Shown here: piece after piece, positions 9,884-18,950 of the stretch
Position numbering within the stretch: position 1 is the stretch's first letter
Layout: every line of letters begins with the position of its first letter
DNA from: Rhodoplanes sp963840055
GTDB taxonomy: Bacteria; Pseudomonadota; Alphaproteobacteria; Rhizobiales; Xanthobacteraceae
Assembly (NCBI GenBank): GCA_963840055.1
Contig: CAWIXM010000050.1
Coordinates: forward strand, 124,001 to 188,000
Length of the DNA: 64,000 nucleotides
Reading direction: 5' to 3'
Made by a program: the position numbers and the translations under genes
The notes under the pieces: model-generated
Databases searched by the model: none
What the model saw: the letters and a program-made list of their open reading frames with translations, nothing else
Told to the model about the DNA's origin: nothing

Positions 9884-10647
9884 GAAGCCGCCTTCGCCAT
9901 CACGCGGCCGCGCCGCATCGCCGCTAGCATGCGTTCAACCGCACCTCCCAGCCCGATTGCGACCGCCTCGCCGATCAGGAAGTGGCCGATATTGAGTTCG
10001 ACGACATACGGCAGGGCGGCGATCGCCTCCGCCGTTAAAAAATCGAGCCCATGGCCGGCATGCACTTCGAGGCCGAGCCGATGGGCGAACTCCACGCCCG
10101 CCGCGATGCGCGAAAATTCGGCGGCGGCGCGCGCCGTCTCCCCGTCGGTGACGGCGTCGCACCAGGCGCCGGTATGGATTTCAATCACCGGCGCATTGAG
10201 GGCGACCGCGCCTTCTATCTGGCGCTCATCCGGCGCAATGAACAGCGACACGCGGATTTTGGCCTCGCCGAGCGCAGCAACCACGTCGGCCAATTCATGC
10301 CGGTGAGCGACGACGTCGAGGCCGCCCTCCGTCGTACGCTCCTCTCGCCGCTCGGGCACGAGGCAGGCGGCGTGCGGGCGGGTCGCAATCGCGATCGCCG
10401 TCATTTCCTCCGTTCCCGCCATTTCGAGATTGAGGGGCTTGCGCAGATGCTCCTTGAGGCGGGCGATATCGTCATCCCGGATGTGCCTCCGATCCTCGCG
10501 CAGGTGTGCGGTTATGCCGTCGGCGCCGGCCGCGATCGCAATCTCGGCCGCCTGCAGCGGGTCCGGATGGTGGCCTCCGCGCGCGTTCCTGATCGTGGCG
10601 ACATGGTCGATATTGACGCCGAGGCGAATAGGTCTGAGTCCGCTCAC
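9880..10647 (-). CDS. pdxJ: Pyridoxine 5'-phosphate synthase
   Basis: PdxJ condenses 1-deoxyxylulose 5-phosphate with aminoacetone 3-phosphate, the last ring-forming step of pyridoxal phosphate synthesis. The 255-residue sequence has LGVNIDHVATIRNARGG at the N-terminus, DGITAHLREDRRHI with the catalytic Glu/His region, and VHAGHGLDFLTAEAI near the C-terminus. The pdxJ-acpS pairing is conserved in many proteobacteria and supports the call. Confidence 0.96.
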   Translation of the reverse strand: MSGLRPIRLGVNIDHVATIRNARGGHHPDPLQAAEIAIAAGADGITAHLREDRRHIRDDDIARLKEHLRKPLNLEMAGTEEMTAIAIATRPHAACLVPERREERTTEGGLDVVAHRHELADVVAALGEAKIRVSLFIAPDERQIEGAVALNAPVIEIHTGAWCDAVTDGETARAAAEFSRIAAGVEFAHRLGLEVHAGHGLDFLTAEAIAALPYVVELNIGHFLIGEAVAIGLGGAVERMLAAMRRGRVMAKAAS

Positions 10648-10754
10648 ATGAAGTTCCTGTGCGTGGTCTGGCCCGTTGGATGACCGATCCTATGTGATCA
10701 GATTGTCTCTGGGTTCAAGGGCCGATCGGCCGGGACGGCCGCGTGGTTGGCCCA

Positions 10755-13076
10755 TTATCCGGTCACGCGCTCGGCTTTGGCCACCACGGTCTTCGCCCGC
10801 AACTGCGAGATGATCGCGGTCAGGTGCTTGAGGTCGTAGACTTCGAGGTCGATGTTCATCTCGGTGAAGTCCGGAGAACGGCGCGACATATTGATATTGT
10901 CGATGTTGCCGTCGTTTTCGGCGATCACTTGCGCGATTTGGGCGAGTGAGCCCGGCTCGTTGACCAACTCGACCACGATACGCGCGGGAAAGCGCTGCGG
11001 GTTCTTCTCATCCACATCCCAGCGCACATCGAGCCACCGCTCGGGGGCGTCCTCGAATACTTTCAGCGCCGAAGACTGGATCGGGTAGATGGTAATCTGC
11101 TCGCCTGGGGTCATGATTCCGACGATGCGGTCGCCCGGCACGGCGCCGCCCTCGGGGGCGAAGCGGACCGGCAGATCGCCGTTGTGCCCGCGGATTGGAA
11201 TGGCGCCACCGTCGCCCTTGGCGCCGGGAAACTTGAACTTTACCGCGCGGCCCATCGTCAGCCCGAACCATCCGCTGTCGGGCTTGGGCACCGCGGTCAC
11301 CCGCTCCTCCTTGTAGTCGGGATACATCGCCCGCACCACGTCGGCGGCCTTCATTTCGCTGCGTCCGACCGCGGCGAAGACATCCTCGATCGTCGCGCGG
11401 GCTAGGCGCGGCAACGCGCCGTTGAGCTGCTCGTCGGAATATTCCCTCTTGGAAACTTTGCAGAGGCGCTCGACAATACGTCGGCCCAGCTCGGCATATT
11501 GCGCGCGCACCGCGACCCGCGTCGCACGCCGGATCGCGGCGCGCGCTTTGCCGGTCACGACTACCGATTCCCACGCGGCGGGCGGAGCGATTTGCGCCCG
11601 CGAGGTCAGGATTTCGACCTCGTCGCCATTGCGCAACGGGGAGATGAGCGGGCTGATGGTGCCATTCACCTTACATCCCACCGCATGGTTGCCGATATCG
11701 GTATGAACCGCATAGGCGAAGTCAATTGGCGTCGCGTTGCGCGGCAGCGCGATCAACTTGCCCATGGGGGTGAAGCAGAAGACCTGATCGTGGAACAGCT
11801 CGAGCTTGGTGTGCTCGAGGAACTCCTCCGGGTTGGACCCCTCCGCCAGCAATTCGATCGTTCGCCGCAGCCAGGCATAGGCGTTCGACTCGCGCGATAG
11901 GGTTTCCGACGGGGAGTCTTGGCTGTCCTTGTAAAGAGCGTGCGCCGCAATCCCGTATTCGGCGATTTCGTTCATCGCCGCCGTCCTGATCTGCAGTTCG
12001 ACCCGCTGATTGCGCGGGCCGATCACCGTGGTGTGGAGCGAGCTGTAATCGTTCTGTTTCGGGGTCGAGATGTAGTCCTTGAACCGGCCCGGCACGACCG
12101 GCCATGTCGTGTGGACGATGCCGAGCGCCTGGTAGCATTCCGCGACCGTTTTCACGATCGCCCGGAACCCGAGAATGTCGGAGAGCTGTTCGAAGCCGAG
12201 CGCCTTGAGCTCCATCTTGCGCCAGACCGAGTAGGCGTGCTTGCGCCGGCCCGTCACGCGGGCCGCGATCCCGCTAGGGGCGAGCTTGGTCGTAAGCTGA
12301 TGCTCGATTTCGCTGATCAGATCGCTATTGCGGGCGGCGAGCGCGTCGAGCCGCGTGTTGATCACGCGGAACGCCTCCGGGTGAAGCTCTTCGAAGGCGA
12401 GGTCTTCCAGCTCGCTGCGCATCGCATGCATGCCCATGCGGGCGGCAAGCGGCGCATAGATGTCGATTGTCTCCTCGGCGATCCGCCGCCGCGAGTCGGC
12501 CGGCATATGGGCGATGGTGCGCATATTATGCAGGCGATCGGCGAGCTTTACGAGCAAGACGCGCACGTCTTCGGCGATGGCGAGCAGCAGCTTGCGCAGG
12601 TTTTCCGCCTGCTTGGCTTCGCGCGACACCAGTTCGAGCCGATTGAGCTTGGTCAGCCCCTCGACGAGTTGCCCGATGTCGCTGCCGAATACGTCGTCGA
12701 TCTCAGCGCGGGTCGCTTCGGTGTCCTCGATCGTGTCGTGCAGGAGCGCCGCGGCGATCGTCGCGTCGTCAAGTTTCAGATTGGTGAGAATGGCGGCGAC
12801 TTCGAGCGGATGAGAGAAATAGGGGTCACCGGAGGCGCGTCTCTGACCGCCATGCGCCTTCATGGCGTAGACATAGGCGCGATTGAGGAGGTCCTCGTTG
12901 GTCTTCGGATTGTACTGCCGCACCCGCTCGACCAGCTCGTATTGGCGCATCATCGGCTTCGGCGCCGCGACCGCCGGTTCGACCGGTCGGGTCGCGGCTT
13001 GCGCCGTCGGCTCGCGCGGCGCATGGATGCGTGTCTGAACCTGCATCCGCGGCAAGCTGGTGATGGGCGTGCCCAC
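10755..13076 (-). CDS. rsh: Bifunctional (p)ppGpp synthetase/hydrolase (RelA/SpoT homologue)
   Basis: This is the single long RSH enzyme typical of alphaproteobacteria, controlling the stringent alarmone. The HD hydrolase domain carries AAALLHDTIEDTEAT. It is followed by the synthetase domain (GRRKHAYSVWRKMELK and FKDYISTPKQNDYSSLHTTV), a TGS domain (PRNATPIDFAYAVHTDIGNH) and a C-terminal ACT domain (VVELVNEPGSLAQIAQVIAE). I chose a GTG start at 13074-13076 because AGAGGAG lies nine bases upstream. This gives 773 residues; an ATG at 12953 (MMRQYELVERV) is the alternative. The gene lies downstream of rpoZ, as in many genomes. Confidence 0.94.
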   Translation of the reverse strand: MGTPITSLPRMQVQTRIHAPREPTAQAATRPVEPAVAAPKPMMRQYELVERVRQYNPKTNEDLLNRAYVYAMKAHGGQRRASGDPYFSHPLEVAAILTNLKLDDATIAAALLHDTIEDTEATRAEIDDVFGSDIGQLVEGLTKLNRLELVSREAKQAENLRKLLLAIAEDVRVLLVKLADRLHNMRTIAHMPADSRRRIAEETIDIYAPLAARMGMHAMRSELEDLAFEELHPEAFRVINTRLDALAARNSDLISEIEHQLTTKLAPSGIAARVTGRRKHAYSVWRKMELKALGFEQLSDILGFRAIVKTVAECYQALGIVHTTWPVVPGRFKDYISTPKQNDYSSLHTTVIGPRNQRVELQIRTAAMNEIAEYGIAAHALYKDSQDSPSETLSRESNAYAWLRRTIELLAEGSNPEEFLEHTKLELFHDQVFCFTPMGKLIALPRNATPIDFAYAVHTDIGNHAVGCKVNGTISPLISPLRNGDEVEILTSRAQIAPPAAWESVVVTGKARAAIRRATRVAVRAQYAELGRRIVERLCKVSKREYSDEQLNGALPRLARATIEDVFAAVGRSEMKAADVVRAMYPDYKEERVTAVPKPDSGWFGLTMGRAVKFKFPGAKGDGGAIPIRGHNGDLPVRFAPEGGAVPGDRIVGIMTPGEQITIYPIQSSALKVFEDAPERWLDVRWDVDEKNPQRFPARIVVELVNEPGSLAQIAQVIAENDGNIDNINMSRRSPDFTEMNIDLEVYDLKHLTAIISQLRAKTVVAKAERVTG

Positions 13077-13253
13077 GATGAAACGCTCCTCTGGGCGAGG
13101 ATGTGGTTGCCGACACATTGTGCCGCAAGCGGCCCGCCGCCGCCACGTTTTCAATTATGTCGAGCGCCGAAGCGCAAGAAAAGGTCGGCGGCCGATGGGC
13201 CGCCGACCCTTTCTCTTTGAGACGGGGGTGCAGGCGAGGCCGACCCGGCCCGG

Positions 13254-13661
13254 CTATTCCTCGTCGTCGGGCTCCGGCGGCTCGGGCCGCTCCTCGGGCG
13301 GCGTCAGGCCTTCGAGCCCCCTCAAAAGCTCCTCTTCGGTCATCCGCTCCATCGCCACCTCGGTGTCGTCGGCATCGACCCCCCCGCCACCGGCGCCGAT
13401 GAGCGGAACCGCTTCCGGCTCGGGTTCGTCGACTTCGACATATTTCTGCAGCGAATGAATGAGGTCCTCTTTGAGGTCCTCGGCCGAGATCGCCTGATCG
13501 GCGACCTCGCGAAGCGCAACGATCGGGTTCTTGTCATTGTCGCGCTCGACGGTGATCTGAGCGCCGGAGGAGATCATGCGCGCGCGATGCGCCGCCAATA
13601 GAACAAGTTCGAACCGGTTCTCAACTTTGTCGATACAATCTTCTACCGTTACACGGGCCAT
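13254..13661 (-). CDS. rpoZ: RNA polymerase omega subunit
   Basis: Omega helps RNA polymerase assembly and ppGpp response. The 135-residue product starts MARVTVEDCIDKVENRFELVLLAA and has ARMISSGAQITVERDNDKNPIVAL, both typical. AAGGAG lies nine bases before the chosen ATG, which decides the start over a longer frame. The last 60 residues are acidic and proline-rich, a long tail common in alphaproteobacterial omega. The gene is followed by rsh. Confidence 0.95.
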   Translation of the reverse strand: MARVTVEDCIDKVENRFELVLLAAHRARMISSGAQITVERDNDKNPIVALREVADQAISAEDLKEDLIHSLQKYVEVDEPEPEAVPLIGAGGGGVDADDTEVAMERMTEEELLRGLEGLTPPEERPEPPEPDDEE

Positions 13662-13968
13662 AGGCTCGTTCTCCTTGCTGAGGAGCGATGTCGGGGCTTT
13701 GGCCCCTCGTAGTCTCCCCCGCCGCAAAGCGCAACATTGATTTGCATTGGCTGCGCTTATCGGCTATTTCCGTTGTGAATTGCCTAGAAAACATCTTGAA
13801 CATTAACTATCCGAGGGCGACATCGAAGGAGCGCGAGCCTCTAGGTGATCCGCGAGTGCGGTGCCGGAGGCGTTTATTGCCTTGCATCCAAGGTTTCCAA
13901 AGTGGTTGCAACCCGACGGGCGATCTTGCCCGGCGTCATCTTGCGCAATTGGAGTATAAAGAGACGAC
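13662..13968. other. Intergenic region between rpoZ and NYN gene
   Basis: About 300 bases separate divergent genes and should carry both promoters. No tRNA, tmRNA or coding remnant is recognisable. In several Rhizobiales smpB lies near rpoZ; no trace of it is seen here. Confidence 0.4.
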
Positions 13969-14613
13969 ATGACAGTTCCCGGTGAAAAAATCGCTCTATT
14001 CATTGACGGTGCTAACCTCTATGCGACGGCGAAATCGCTTGGATTCGATATCGATTACAAGCGGCTCCTGCGCGAGTTTCAAAGTCGTGGCTACCTGCTG
14101 CGCGCTTTCTACTATACGGCTGTTGTCGAAGACCAAGAGTACTCTTCGATCCGCCCGCTCATCGACTGGCTCGACTATAACGGCTACACCGTCGTGACCA
14201 AGGCGACCAAGGAGTTCGTCGACCAGACCGGGCGCCGCAAGGTGAAGGGCAATATGGATATCGAGCTCGCAGTCGATGCCATGGAAATCGCAGGTAGCAT
14301 CGACCAAATGGTGCTATTTTCCGGAGATGGCGATTTTCGATCCCTGGTCGAAGCAGTCCAAAGGCGCGGCGTCCGCGTAATCGTAGTCTCGACAATCTCG
14401 ACGCAGCCTCCCATGGTTGCAGATGAACTTCGGCGACAGGCCGATGTATTCCTCGACATCGTGGAACTGCAGCCGAAGATCGGGCGCGACCCCACCGAGA
14501 GGGTCGAGCGCGCCCCCCGTGAGCCGCGCCATACGCCGCAATTTCTCCAGCGTAGCACGGGTGTGCGACCCGAGCCCGCTCCAGGGGATGGAGACGTGTT
14601 CGACGACGAGTGA
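13969..14613 (+). CDS. NYN-domain (LabA/DUF88-type) putative ribonuclease
   Basis: The 214-residue product has a PIN-like NYN fold. Acidic residues are seen in ALFIDGANLY (Asp near residue 13), NMDIELAVDAMEIAG and VLFSGDGDFRSLVEAVQRRG, the last being the LabA-type signature. Such proteins are cytoplasmic and are thought to cut RNA, but the substrate is unknown. The C-terminus beyond residue 165 is disordered-looking and proline/arginine-rich. The stop overlaps the GTG of the uracil-DNA glycosylase gene (GTGA), so the two are probably co-translated. Confidence 0.88.
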   Translation: MTVPGEKIALFIDGANLYATAKSLGFDIDYKRLLREFQSRGYLLRAFYYTAVVEDQEYSSIRPLIDWLDYNGYTVVTKATKEFVDQTGRRKVKGNMDIELAVDAMEIAGSIDQMVLFSGDGDFRSLVEAVQRRGVRVIVVSTISTQPPMVADELRRQADVFLDIVELQPKIGRDPTERVERAPREPRHTPQFLQRSTGVRPEPAPGDGDVFDDE

Positions 14614-15296
14614 CGATGCAGGCCGTTCTTGGGGCGGATGCCGAGCCAGGGCGCGACTGCCCGCGCTGCCCACGCCTGGTCGCGTTTCGGCAAACCTGGC
14701 GCACAAAGGAATCCGGCTGGTTCAATGCGCCGGTGCCGTCCTTCGGCCCCGTCGAGGCGCGGCTGCTCATCGTCGGGCTTGCGCCCGGCTTGCGCGGGGC
14801 GAACCGCACCGGGCGGCCGTTCACCGGCGACTTCGCCGGCCAGCTCCTCTACGCGACCCTGAAGGAGTTCGGCTTCGCGCGCGGCGACTATGCGGAGCGC
14901 GCCGACGACGGGCTTGTGCTCGTCGATGCACGCATCACCAACGCGGTGCGTTGCGTGCCGCCAGATAACAAGCCGCTGCCGGTTGAGATCAAGACCTGCC
15001 GCGAGTTCCTCAAAGCATGCATCGCGGAGATGCGGCGGCTGCAAGCCATCGTCGCGCTCGGGCGCGTCGCGCATGATAGCGTCGTCGCCGCGCTGGGCCG
15101 CCGCGGCGCGTCGGCGCCTTTCGCCCATGGCGCTCGTCACGCCATGGACGGCTTGGCGCTGTTCGACAGCTATCACTGCTCGCGTTACAACACCAATACC
15201 GGGGTGCTAACGGCCGAGATGTTCCGCGCGTTGTTCGCGCAGGCGCGGTCTCACCTCGATGCGGCGAGCCAAGCGAGCACCTCGGCGGCGCTCTGA
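14610..15296 (+). CDS. Uracil-DNA glycosylase, family 5 (UdgB-type)
   Basis: This base-excision repair enzyme removes uracil, and in family 5 also hypoxanthine, from DNA. The N-terminal CPRCPRL supplies cysteines for the 4Fe-4S cluster. Motif 1 is GLAPGLRGANRTGRPFTGD, where an acidic/Asn residue is replaced by Ala as in UdgB. The second motif is YHCSRYNTNTG in place of the usual HPSP-like motif. The start is either GTG at 14610 or ATG at 14616, and both keep the same domain. The 3' end overlaps the convergent peroxiredoxin gene by 46 bases. Confidence 0.88.
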   Translation: MTMQAVLGADAEPGRDCPRCPRLVAFRQTWRTKESGWFNAPVPSFGPVEARLLIVGLAPGLRGANRTGRPFTGDFAGQLLYATLKEFGFARGDYAERADDGLVLVDARITNAVRCVPPDNKPLPVEIKTCREFLKACIAEMRRLQAIVALGRVAHDSVVAALGRRGASAPFAHGARHAMDGLALFDSYHCSRYNTNTGVLTAEMFRALFAQARSHLDAASQASTSAAL

Positions 15297-15811
15297 TCCG
15301 GGGGAAACACCGGATAGAACACGCGCGTGATCACGCCCTCATCGATGACGAGGACAAGGCGTTTGATCAGCCGCGTTCCCTCCACCTCGAAGGTCGGCAG
15401 ATTGAGCGCGCTCGTCAACTGAAGCGCCGCATCGGACAGAAGCGGGAACGGCAGGTGCAGCCGCGCGACGGCTTCGCGTTGATACGCGGTGTCTTGCGTC
15501 GACAGGCCGAACACTTGCCCGACGCCGAGCGACCGCAGCTCCGCATAGTGGTCGCGAAAACCGCAGGACTGCGGCGTGCATCCGCGCGCGCCGGGGATGG
15601 CGTCCCACCCACTGGGAAGCGGCTGCCCCGGACGGCCGGTGCGGGGATAGGCGTAGACGACGGTGCGCCCGCGGAAGCGCGAAAGGTCGACCTGCGACCC
15701 ATCAGTCGCCTCGAGCGCAAGCGACGGAATGGGCATTCCGGTCAGGTGGCGGGTTGCGCCATCGTCGGCCGGGACAGGCAGGTCGTCGGGCAGGAGCTGC
15801 GGATCGTACAT
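15251..15811 (-). CDS. Peroxiredoxin, BCP/PrxQ-like
   Basis: A thioredoxin-fold peroxidase of about 186 residues. The region ARGCTPQSCGFRDHYAEL matches the BCP/PrxQ active site (GCTPxxCxFRD), with two cysteines five residues apart. Compared with ordinary BCP there is a short insertion just before it (PRTGRPGQPLPSGWDAIPG). The start MYDPQLLPDD was preferred over an ATG 18 bases upstream. It probably reduces hydroperoxides in the cytoplasm. It is convergent with, and overlaps, the glycosylase gene. Confidence 0.82.
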   Translation of the reverse strand: MYDPQLLPDDLPVPADDGATRHLTGMPIPSLALEATDGSQVDLSRFRGRTVVYAYPRTGRPGQPLPSGWDAIPGARGCTPQSCGFRDHYAELRSLGVGQVFGLSTQDTAYQREAVARLHLPFPLLSDAALQLTSALNLPTFEVEGTRLIKRLVLVIDEGVITRVFYPVFPPDQSAAEVLAWLAASR

Positions 15812-16078
15812 GGGGCCTCGCTTCGCCAAGCATATAGCGGCGGCGAAACGACCATTAAAGGCCGCGCTCGACGGGGCCTACGGTCGCGCGGATGCGCGGT
15901 TTCGCCGGCGGGAAGAAAGCCTGCGCTGGGTATTGAGGATTGCCCTCGCCTGCATCCGTTCATAGAGTGCGGCGACTACCATCTCCTCCCCGCCGGCGCG
16001 CCAACCGATCGACCACCATGCCCACCTCCACAAAGGGGGAAAGAACGGCGCTTTCGAGCGGGAGCCCGCGGGGGCGCC

Positions 16079-16705
16079 GTGAAGTACAGGCTCGTCATTT
16101 TCGACATGGACGGCACGCTGGCCGACAGCTTTCCCTGGTTCATAAGCGTTCTGAACGCAGTCGCCGATAAATATCGCTTCAGACGGGTTGCACCGCACGA
16201 GGTCGAAACGCTCCGCGGCCTCACCTCGCGACAGATCCTTGAATGGCTCGGCGTACCGCTATGGAAAGTGCCGAGAATTGCGCGCCATATGCGCGCGCTT
16301 AAAACGCAACGCCTGCATGAAATCGCTTTGTTTCCTGGCGTCGATCGCCTGCTCGCCGAACTTGCCGCGCGCGAAATCATGCTCGCGATCGTCAGCTCTG
16401 ATACCGAGGATAACGTGCGCCGCGTGCTCGGGCCGCACAACGCGCAGCGAATTTCCCATTACGCCTGCGCGTCGGGCATGTTCGGCAAGCCGAGGAAGTT
16501 CCGCGCGGTGCTGAAGCGATCGGCAATCCCGCCCGCCCAGACAATCGCGATCGGCGACGAGACCCGCGACGCGGAGGCGGCGCGCGCGGTCGGCGCGGCC
16601 TTCGGCGCCGTGTCGTGGGGTTACGCAAGCGCCACAGCGCTGCAAGCGCATGCGCCCGACGTGGTCTTCAACAGCTTCGACGACATCGTTGCGAGGCTGA
16701 CGTGA
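16079..16705 (+). CDS. HAD-superfamily hydrolase (phosphoglycolate phosphatase-like)
   Basis: The 208-residue product has all HAD motifs: FDMDGTLADS (motif I with the nucleophile Asp), AIVSSDTEDN (motif II), a lysine region FGKPRKFRAVLKRS (III) and IAIGDETRDAEAA (IV). The cap is helical, as in phosphoglycolate phosphatase-type enzymes. The start is a GTG at 16079 just before KYRLVIFDMDG; no stronger start lies near. The true substrate cannot be read from the sequence. The gene is not clearly linked to either neighbour. Confidence 0.85.
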   Translation: MKYRLVIFDMDGTLADSFPWFISVLNAVADKYRFRRVAPHEVETLRGLTSRQILEWLGVPLWKVPRIARHMRALKTQRLHEIALFPGVDRLLAELAAREIMLAIVSSDTEDNVRRVLGPHNAQRISHYACASGMFGKPRKFRAVLKRSAIPPAQTIAIGDETRDAEAARAVGAAFGAVSWGYASATALQAHAPDVVFNSFDDIVARLT

Positions 16706-16765
16706 TCTGCTGAACTTTAGTGTCGGCCGTGGCCGGTCTTTTCGCGACGTGGCGCGCGCACGCTT

Positions 16766-17863
16766 TCACATCGCGGGTGCGAACGCCCCAGCTTGGACTT
16801 CGCGCACCCGCGTCACGCGCTCGGGCAGCGCGCCGGCGGCAACGACTTCATAGCCGGCGACGCGCAGGATTCCGCGCGCCGCGCACATCACGGCGGCGAT
16901 GCGCGTATAGGGATTGAGCACCGGCGGCGTCACCCAGTCGAATCCGGCTTCCGAGACACATCCGCCGAATCCCGCGAGCGCGTCGCGCCGCGCCCGACTC
17001 CGCTGCATCGCCTCCTCCGCCGAACTCGTGAACAAATGCGATGCGATGATGCGCGCCTCCCAATCGGGTCGGCTCACGACCCAATCATTGGCGGCACAGG
17101 TATCGTTCTCGTGCGTGACGACGTCTTCCTCGGTGCGTTCGATGACGCAACGCTCGCCCGGAGCACAGCCGGCCAGCGTATAGATGACCGGTCTCGCCAC
17201 CGGCTCGGTCTCCAGCATGCGACGCGCCTCGGCATAGCTTCCACAAGTCTCGAACGCCTGGCGCAGCAATTGGTCGGGCGGAATATGGTGGATCGTCCAG
17301 GTATTGAGCGCGTTCGCGACGAAATCAAAAAGCCGCAGCCAGGGATGGCGCGTCCGCCGCCGCAACGGCGCCTGGTTCAAGCAGGCGGAGAACCGCCCCG
17401 GCGCCATCGCGGTCAGAGCGCCGGCATAGCCTGGCCAAGTCACGCTGAAAAACTCGCCGGCCGGCCCCTGCATCCGCGCCACCTCGACATGGCGGCCGAG
17501 CCCGGGAAAGGGCCAATCGAGCGTGCGGGCGAGCCACGCCGAGCCCGCTTCCTCGCACGCAAGCGAGGTGCAGCCCCAGATATAGGAGCCATTGAGAAAC
17601 CACACGCCTGGAAAGCCGAGCGAAGCGGCGATCTGGGCGATCTCCGGCACATAGGGCGACCGCGACCGGGTCAACCAACGCCGCGCCACCCCGTCGAGGG
17701 TCGGCACGAGCGGCGTGGCCGCCCGGGGAAAAAAGGCGAGGCAGTCGTCGCGCAGAGCCCGCGCCCGCCTCGCGCATTCCTGCGCGTGCTGCAGCGGTCC
17801 GCCGTCGCGGACGTCGGTGACAGGAATGGCTGGCATGGCGCTGATCATCGGCGGCTCACTCAT
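16766..17863 (-). CDS. Acid-ceramidase-like Ntn hydrolase
   Basis: A 365-residue protein whose centre reads WGCTSLACEE and LARTLDWPFPG. This matches the N-terminal-nucleophile region of acid ceramidase/NAAA and related C45/choloylglycine-type hydrolases (Cys-Thr-Ser, then Arg-x-Leu-Asp). Cys98 would become the nucleophile after self-cleavage before it, leaving a 97-residue alpha chain. The CLNQAP segment and CIVERTE-like strand (RCVIERTEEDVVTHEN) fit the beta subunit. No signal peptide is evident. The likely chemistry is hydrolysis of an amide-linked acyl chain, but the substrate is unknown. The gene stands alone and converges with the HAD gene. Confidence 0.72.
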   Translation of the reverse strand: MSEPPMISAMPAIPVTDVRDGGPLQHAQECARRARALRDDCLAFFPRAATPLVPTLDGVARRWLTRSRSPYVPEIAQIAASLGFPGVWFLNGSYIWGCTSLACEEAGSAWLARTLDWPFPGLGRHVEVARMQGPAGEFFSVTWPGYAGALTAMAPGRFSACLNQAPLRRRTRHPWLRLFDFVANALNTWTIHHIPPDQLLRQAFETCGSYAEARRMLETEPVARPVIYTLAGCAPGERCVIERTEEDVVTHENDTCAANDWVVSRPDWEARIIASHLFTSSAEEAMQRSRARRDALAGFGGCVSEAGFDWVTPPVLNPYTRIAAVMCAARGILRVAGYEVVAAGALPERVTRVREVQAGAFAPAM

Positions 17864-18130
17864 TCTTCCGCACCTCCAGCGGATTCATGTCATTTGCGTG
17901 ACGAAGTCCGTCGGCGCAAGGGCCAGCCAACGATTCGAATCGCCTCGCGACCTTGCCTTTGCGCTTGCACGGCACGTGCCGGTCCCACGAATCGACATGC
18001 TCACGCCATGTTGCTTTGCAAATGAAACCGGCGCACCGCTACTTTCTTCTCGCAATGCGCAACACGGTCGTTGGGACATGGTCGTTAGGCCATGATGTCC
18101 GGATCAAGCACTGACCCATGGAGGAAAACA

Positions 18131-18589
18131 ATGAGGAAGGCGGTTATTATTTCGGCTGTCGCGTCGATTTCCCTGCTATTCGCAGCGACGGCTGCGAGCG
18201 CTCAACAGCTCGGCACCGCCGCCGAGGCCAAAGCCATGCTCAACAAGGCGGCCGCCGAATTGAAAAAGGATGAAAAGGCGGCGCTCGACAAATTCAATAA
18301 AGGCGAGGCCGGCTTTAAGGATCGCGATCTCTATGTGTTCTGCTTCGAGACGGCGACCGGCAAATTCACCGCGCACCCTAATGCGAAGCTCAGAGGCACC
18401 GATATCCGGGCCCTGAAGGACAAGAGCGGCGCGGCGATGGGCGAGGCCATCTTCGCCGCGGCGAAAGACGGCACGGTCACGGCGGTGGACTACATGTTCC
18501 CGAAGCCGGGCGGAACCGACCCGGCGCCGAAGCAGTCGTTCATTACCAAGGTCGGCAGCCAAGGCTGCGGCGTCGGCTATTACAAATAG
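18131..18589 (+). CDS. Secreted single Cache-domain protein
   Basis: The 152-residue product starts with a clear signal peptide (AVIISAVASISLLFAATAASA, cut before QQLG). The mature part is a small Cache (sCache_2-like) module: KFNKGEAGFKDRDLYVFCFE, FTAHPNAKLRG and VDYMFPKPG. GGAGG lies six bases before the chosen ATG and decides the start. Such modules normally sense small ligands in chemoreceptors or kinases; here no signalling domain is attached, so it is a free periplasmic protein. A strong terminator follows. Confidence 0.85.
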   Translation: MRKAVIISAVASISLLFAATAASAQQLGTAAEAKAMLNKAAAELKKDEKAALDKFNKGEAGFKDRDLYVFCFETATGKFTAHPNAKLRGTDIRALKDKSGAAMGEAIFAAAKDGTVTAVDYMFPKPGGTDPAPKQSFITKVGSQGCGVGYYK

Positions 18590-18619
18590 CTGTGCGCAGC
18601 TAACGGGTTATATCGATTC

Positions 18620-18655
18620 AGAACGGCCGGCTTTGCGCCGGCCGTTCTTGTTGCT
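18620..18655. terminator. Bidirectional intrinsic terminator
   Basis: A stem of about 12 bp (AGAACGGCCGGC paired with GCCGGCCGTTCT around a short TTTGC loop) is followed by TTGTTG. It lies between the convergent Cache gene and the GlsB-family gene and can serve both. Confidence 0.8.
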
Positions 18656-18674
18656 GTCGCTATAGCCGCAGGCG

Positions 18675-18950
18675 CTATGACCATCGCCGATTGGCGGAGC
18701 GTCCGCGCACGAGGTCGAGAATAAACAAGAACAGGATCGCGCCTTCGGCCGATACGACGAGGCTCGGCAGGAATCCCGCATAGGCAAAGCCAAGCACCCT
18801 GGCGACTGCGGCGCCTTCGAATGAGCCAATGATGCCAACGATCAGGTTGGTGAGAAGCCCGTGATTTCGCGACATCACTTTTTCGGCGATCCAACCGGCC
18901 AGAACTCCAATCACCAGCGCCGCGATCCATCCAACCCCGCTCATCGCCAT
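18675..18950 (-). CDS. GlsB/YeaQ/YmgE family stress-response membrane protein
   Basis: A 91-residue inner-membrane protein with three hydrophobic segments. The pattern IGVLAGWIAEKVM, then GLLTNLIVGIIGSFEGA and the final SLVVSAEGAILFLFILDLV, is the transglycosylase-associated (YeaQ/YmgE) family signature. The family is stress-induced in several bacteria, with unknown biochemistry. A second member is encoded at 41826-42083 in this window. Confidence 0.85.
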   Translation of the reverse strand: MAMSGVGWIAALVIGVLAGWIAEKVMSRNHGLLTNLIVGIIGSFEGAAVARVLGFAYAGFLPSLVVSAEGAILFLFILDLVRGRSANRRWS

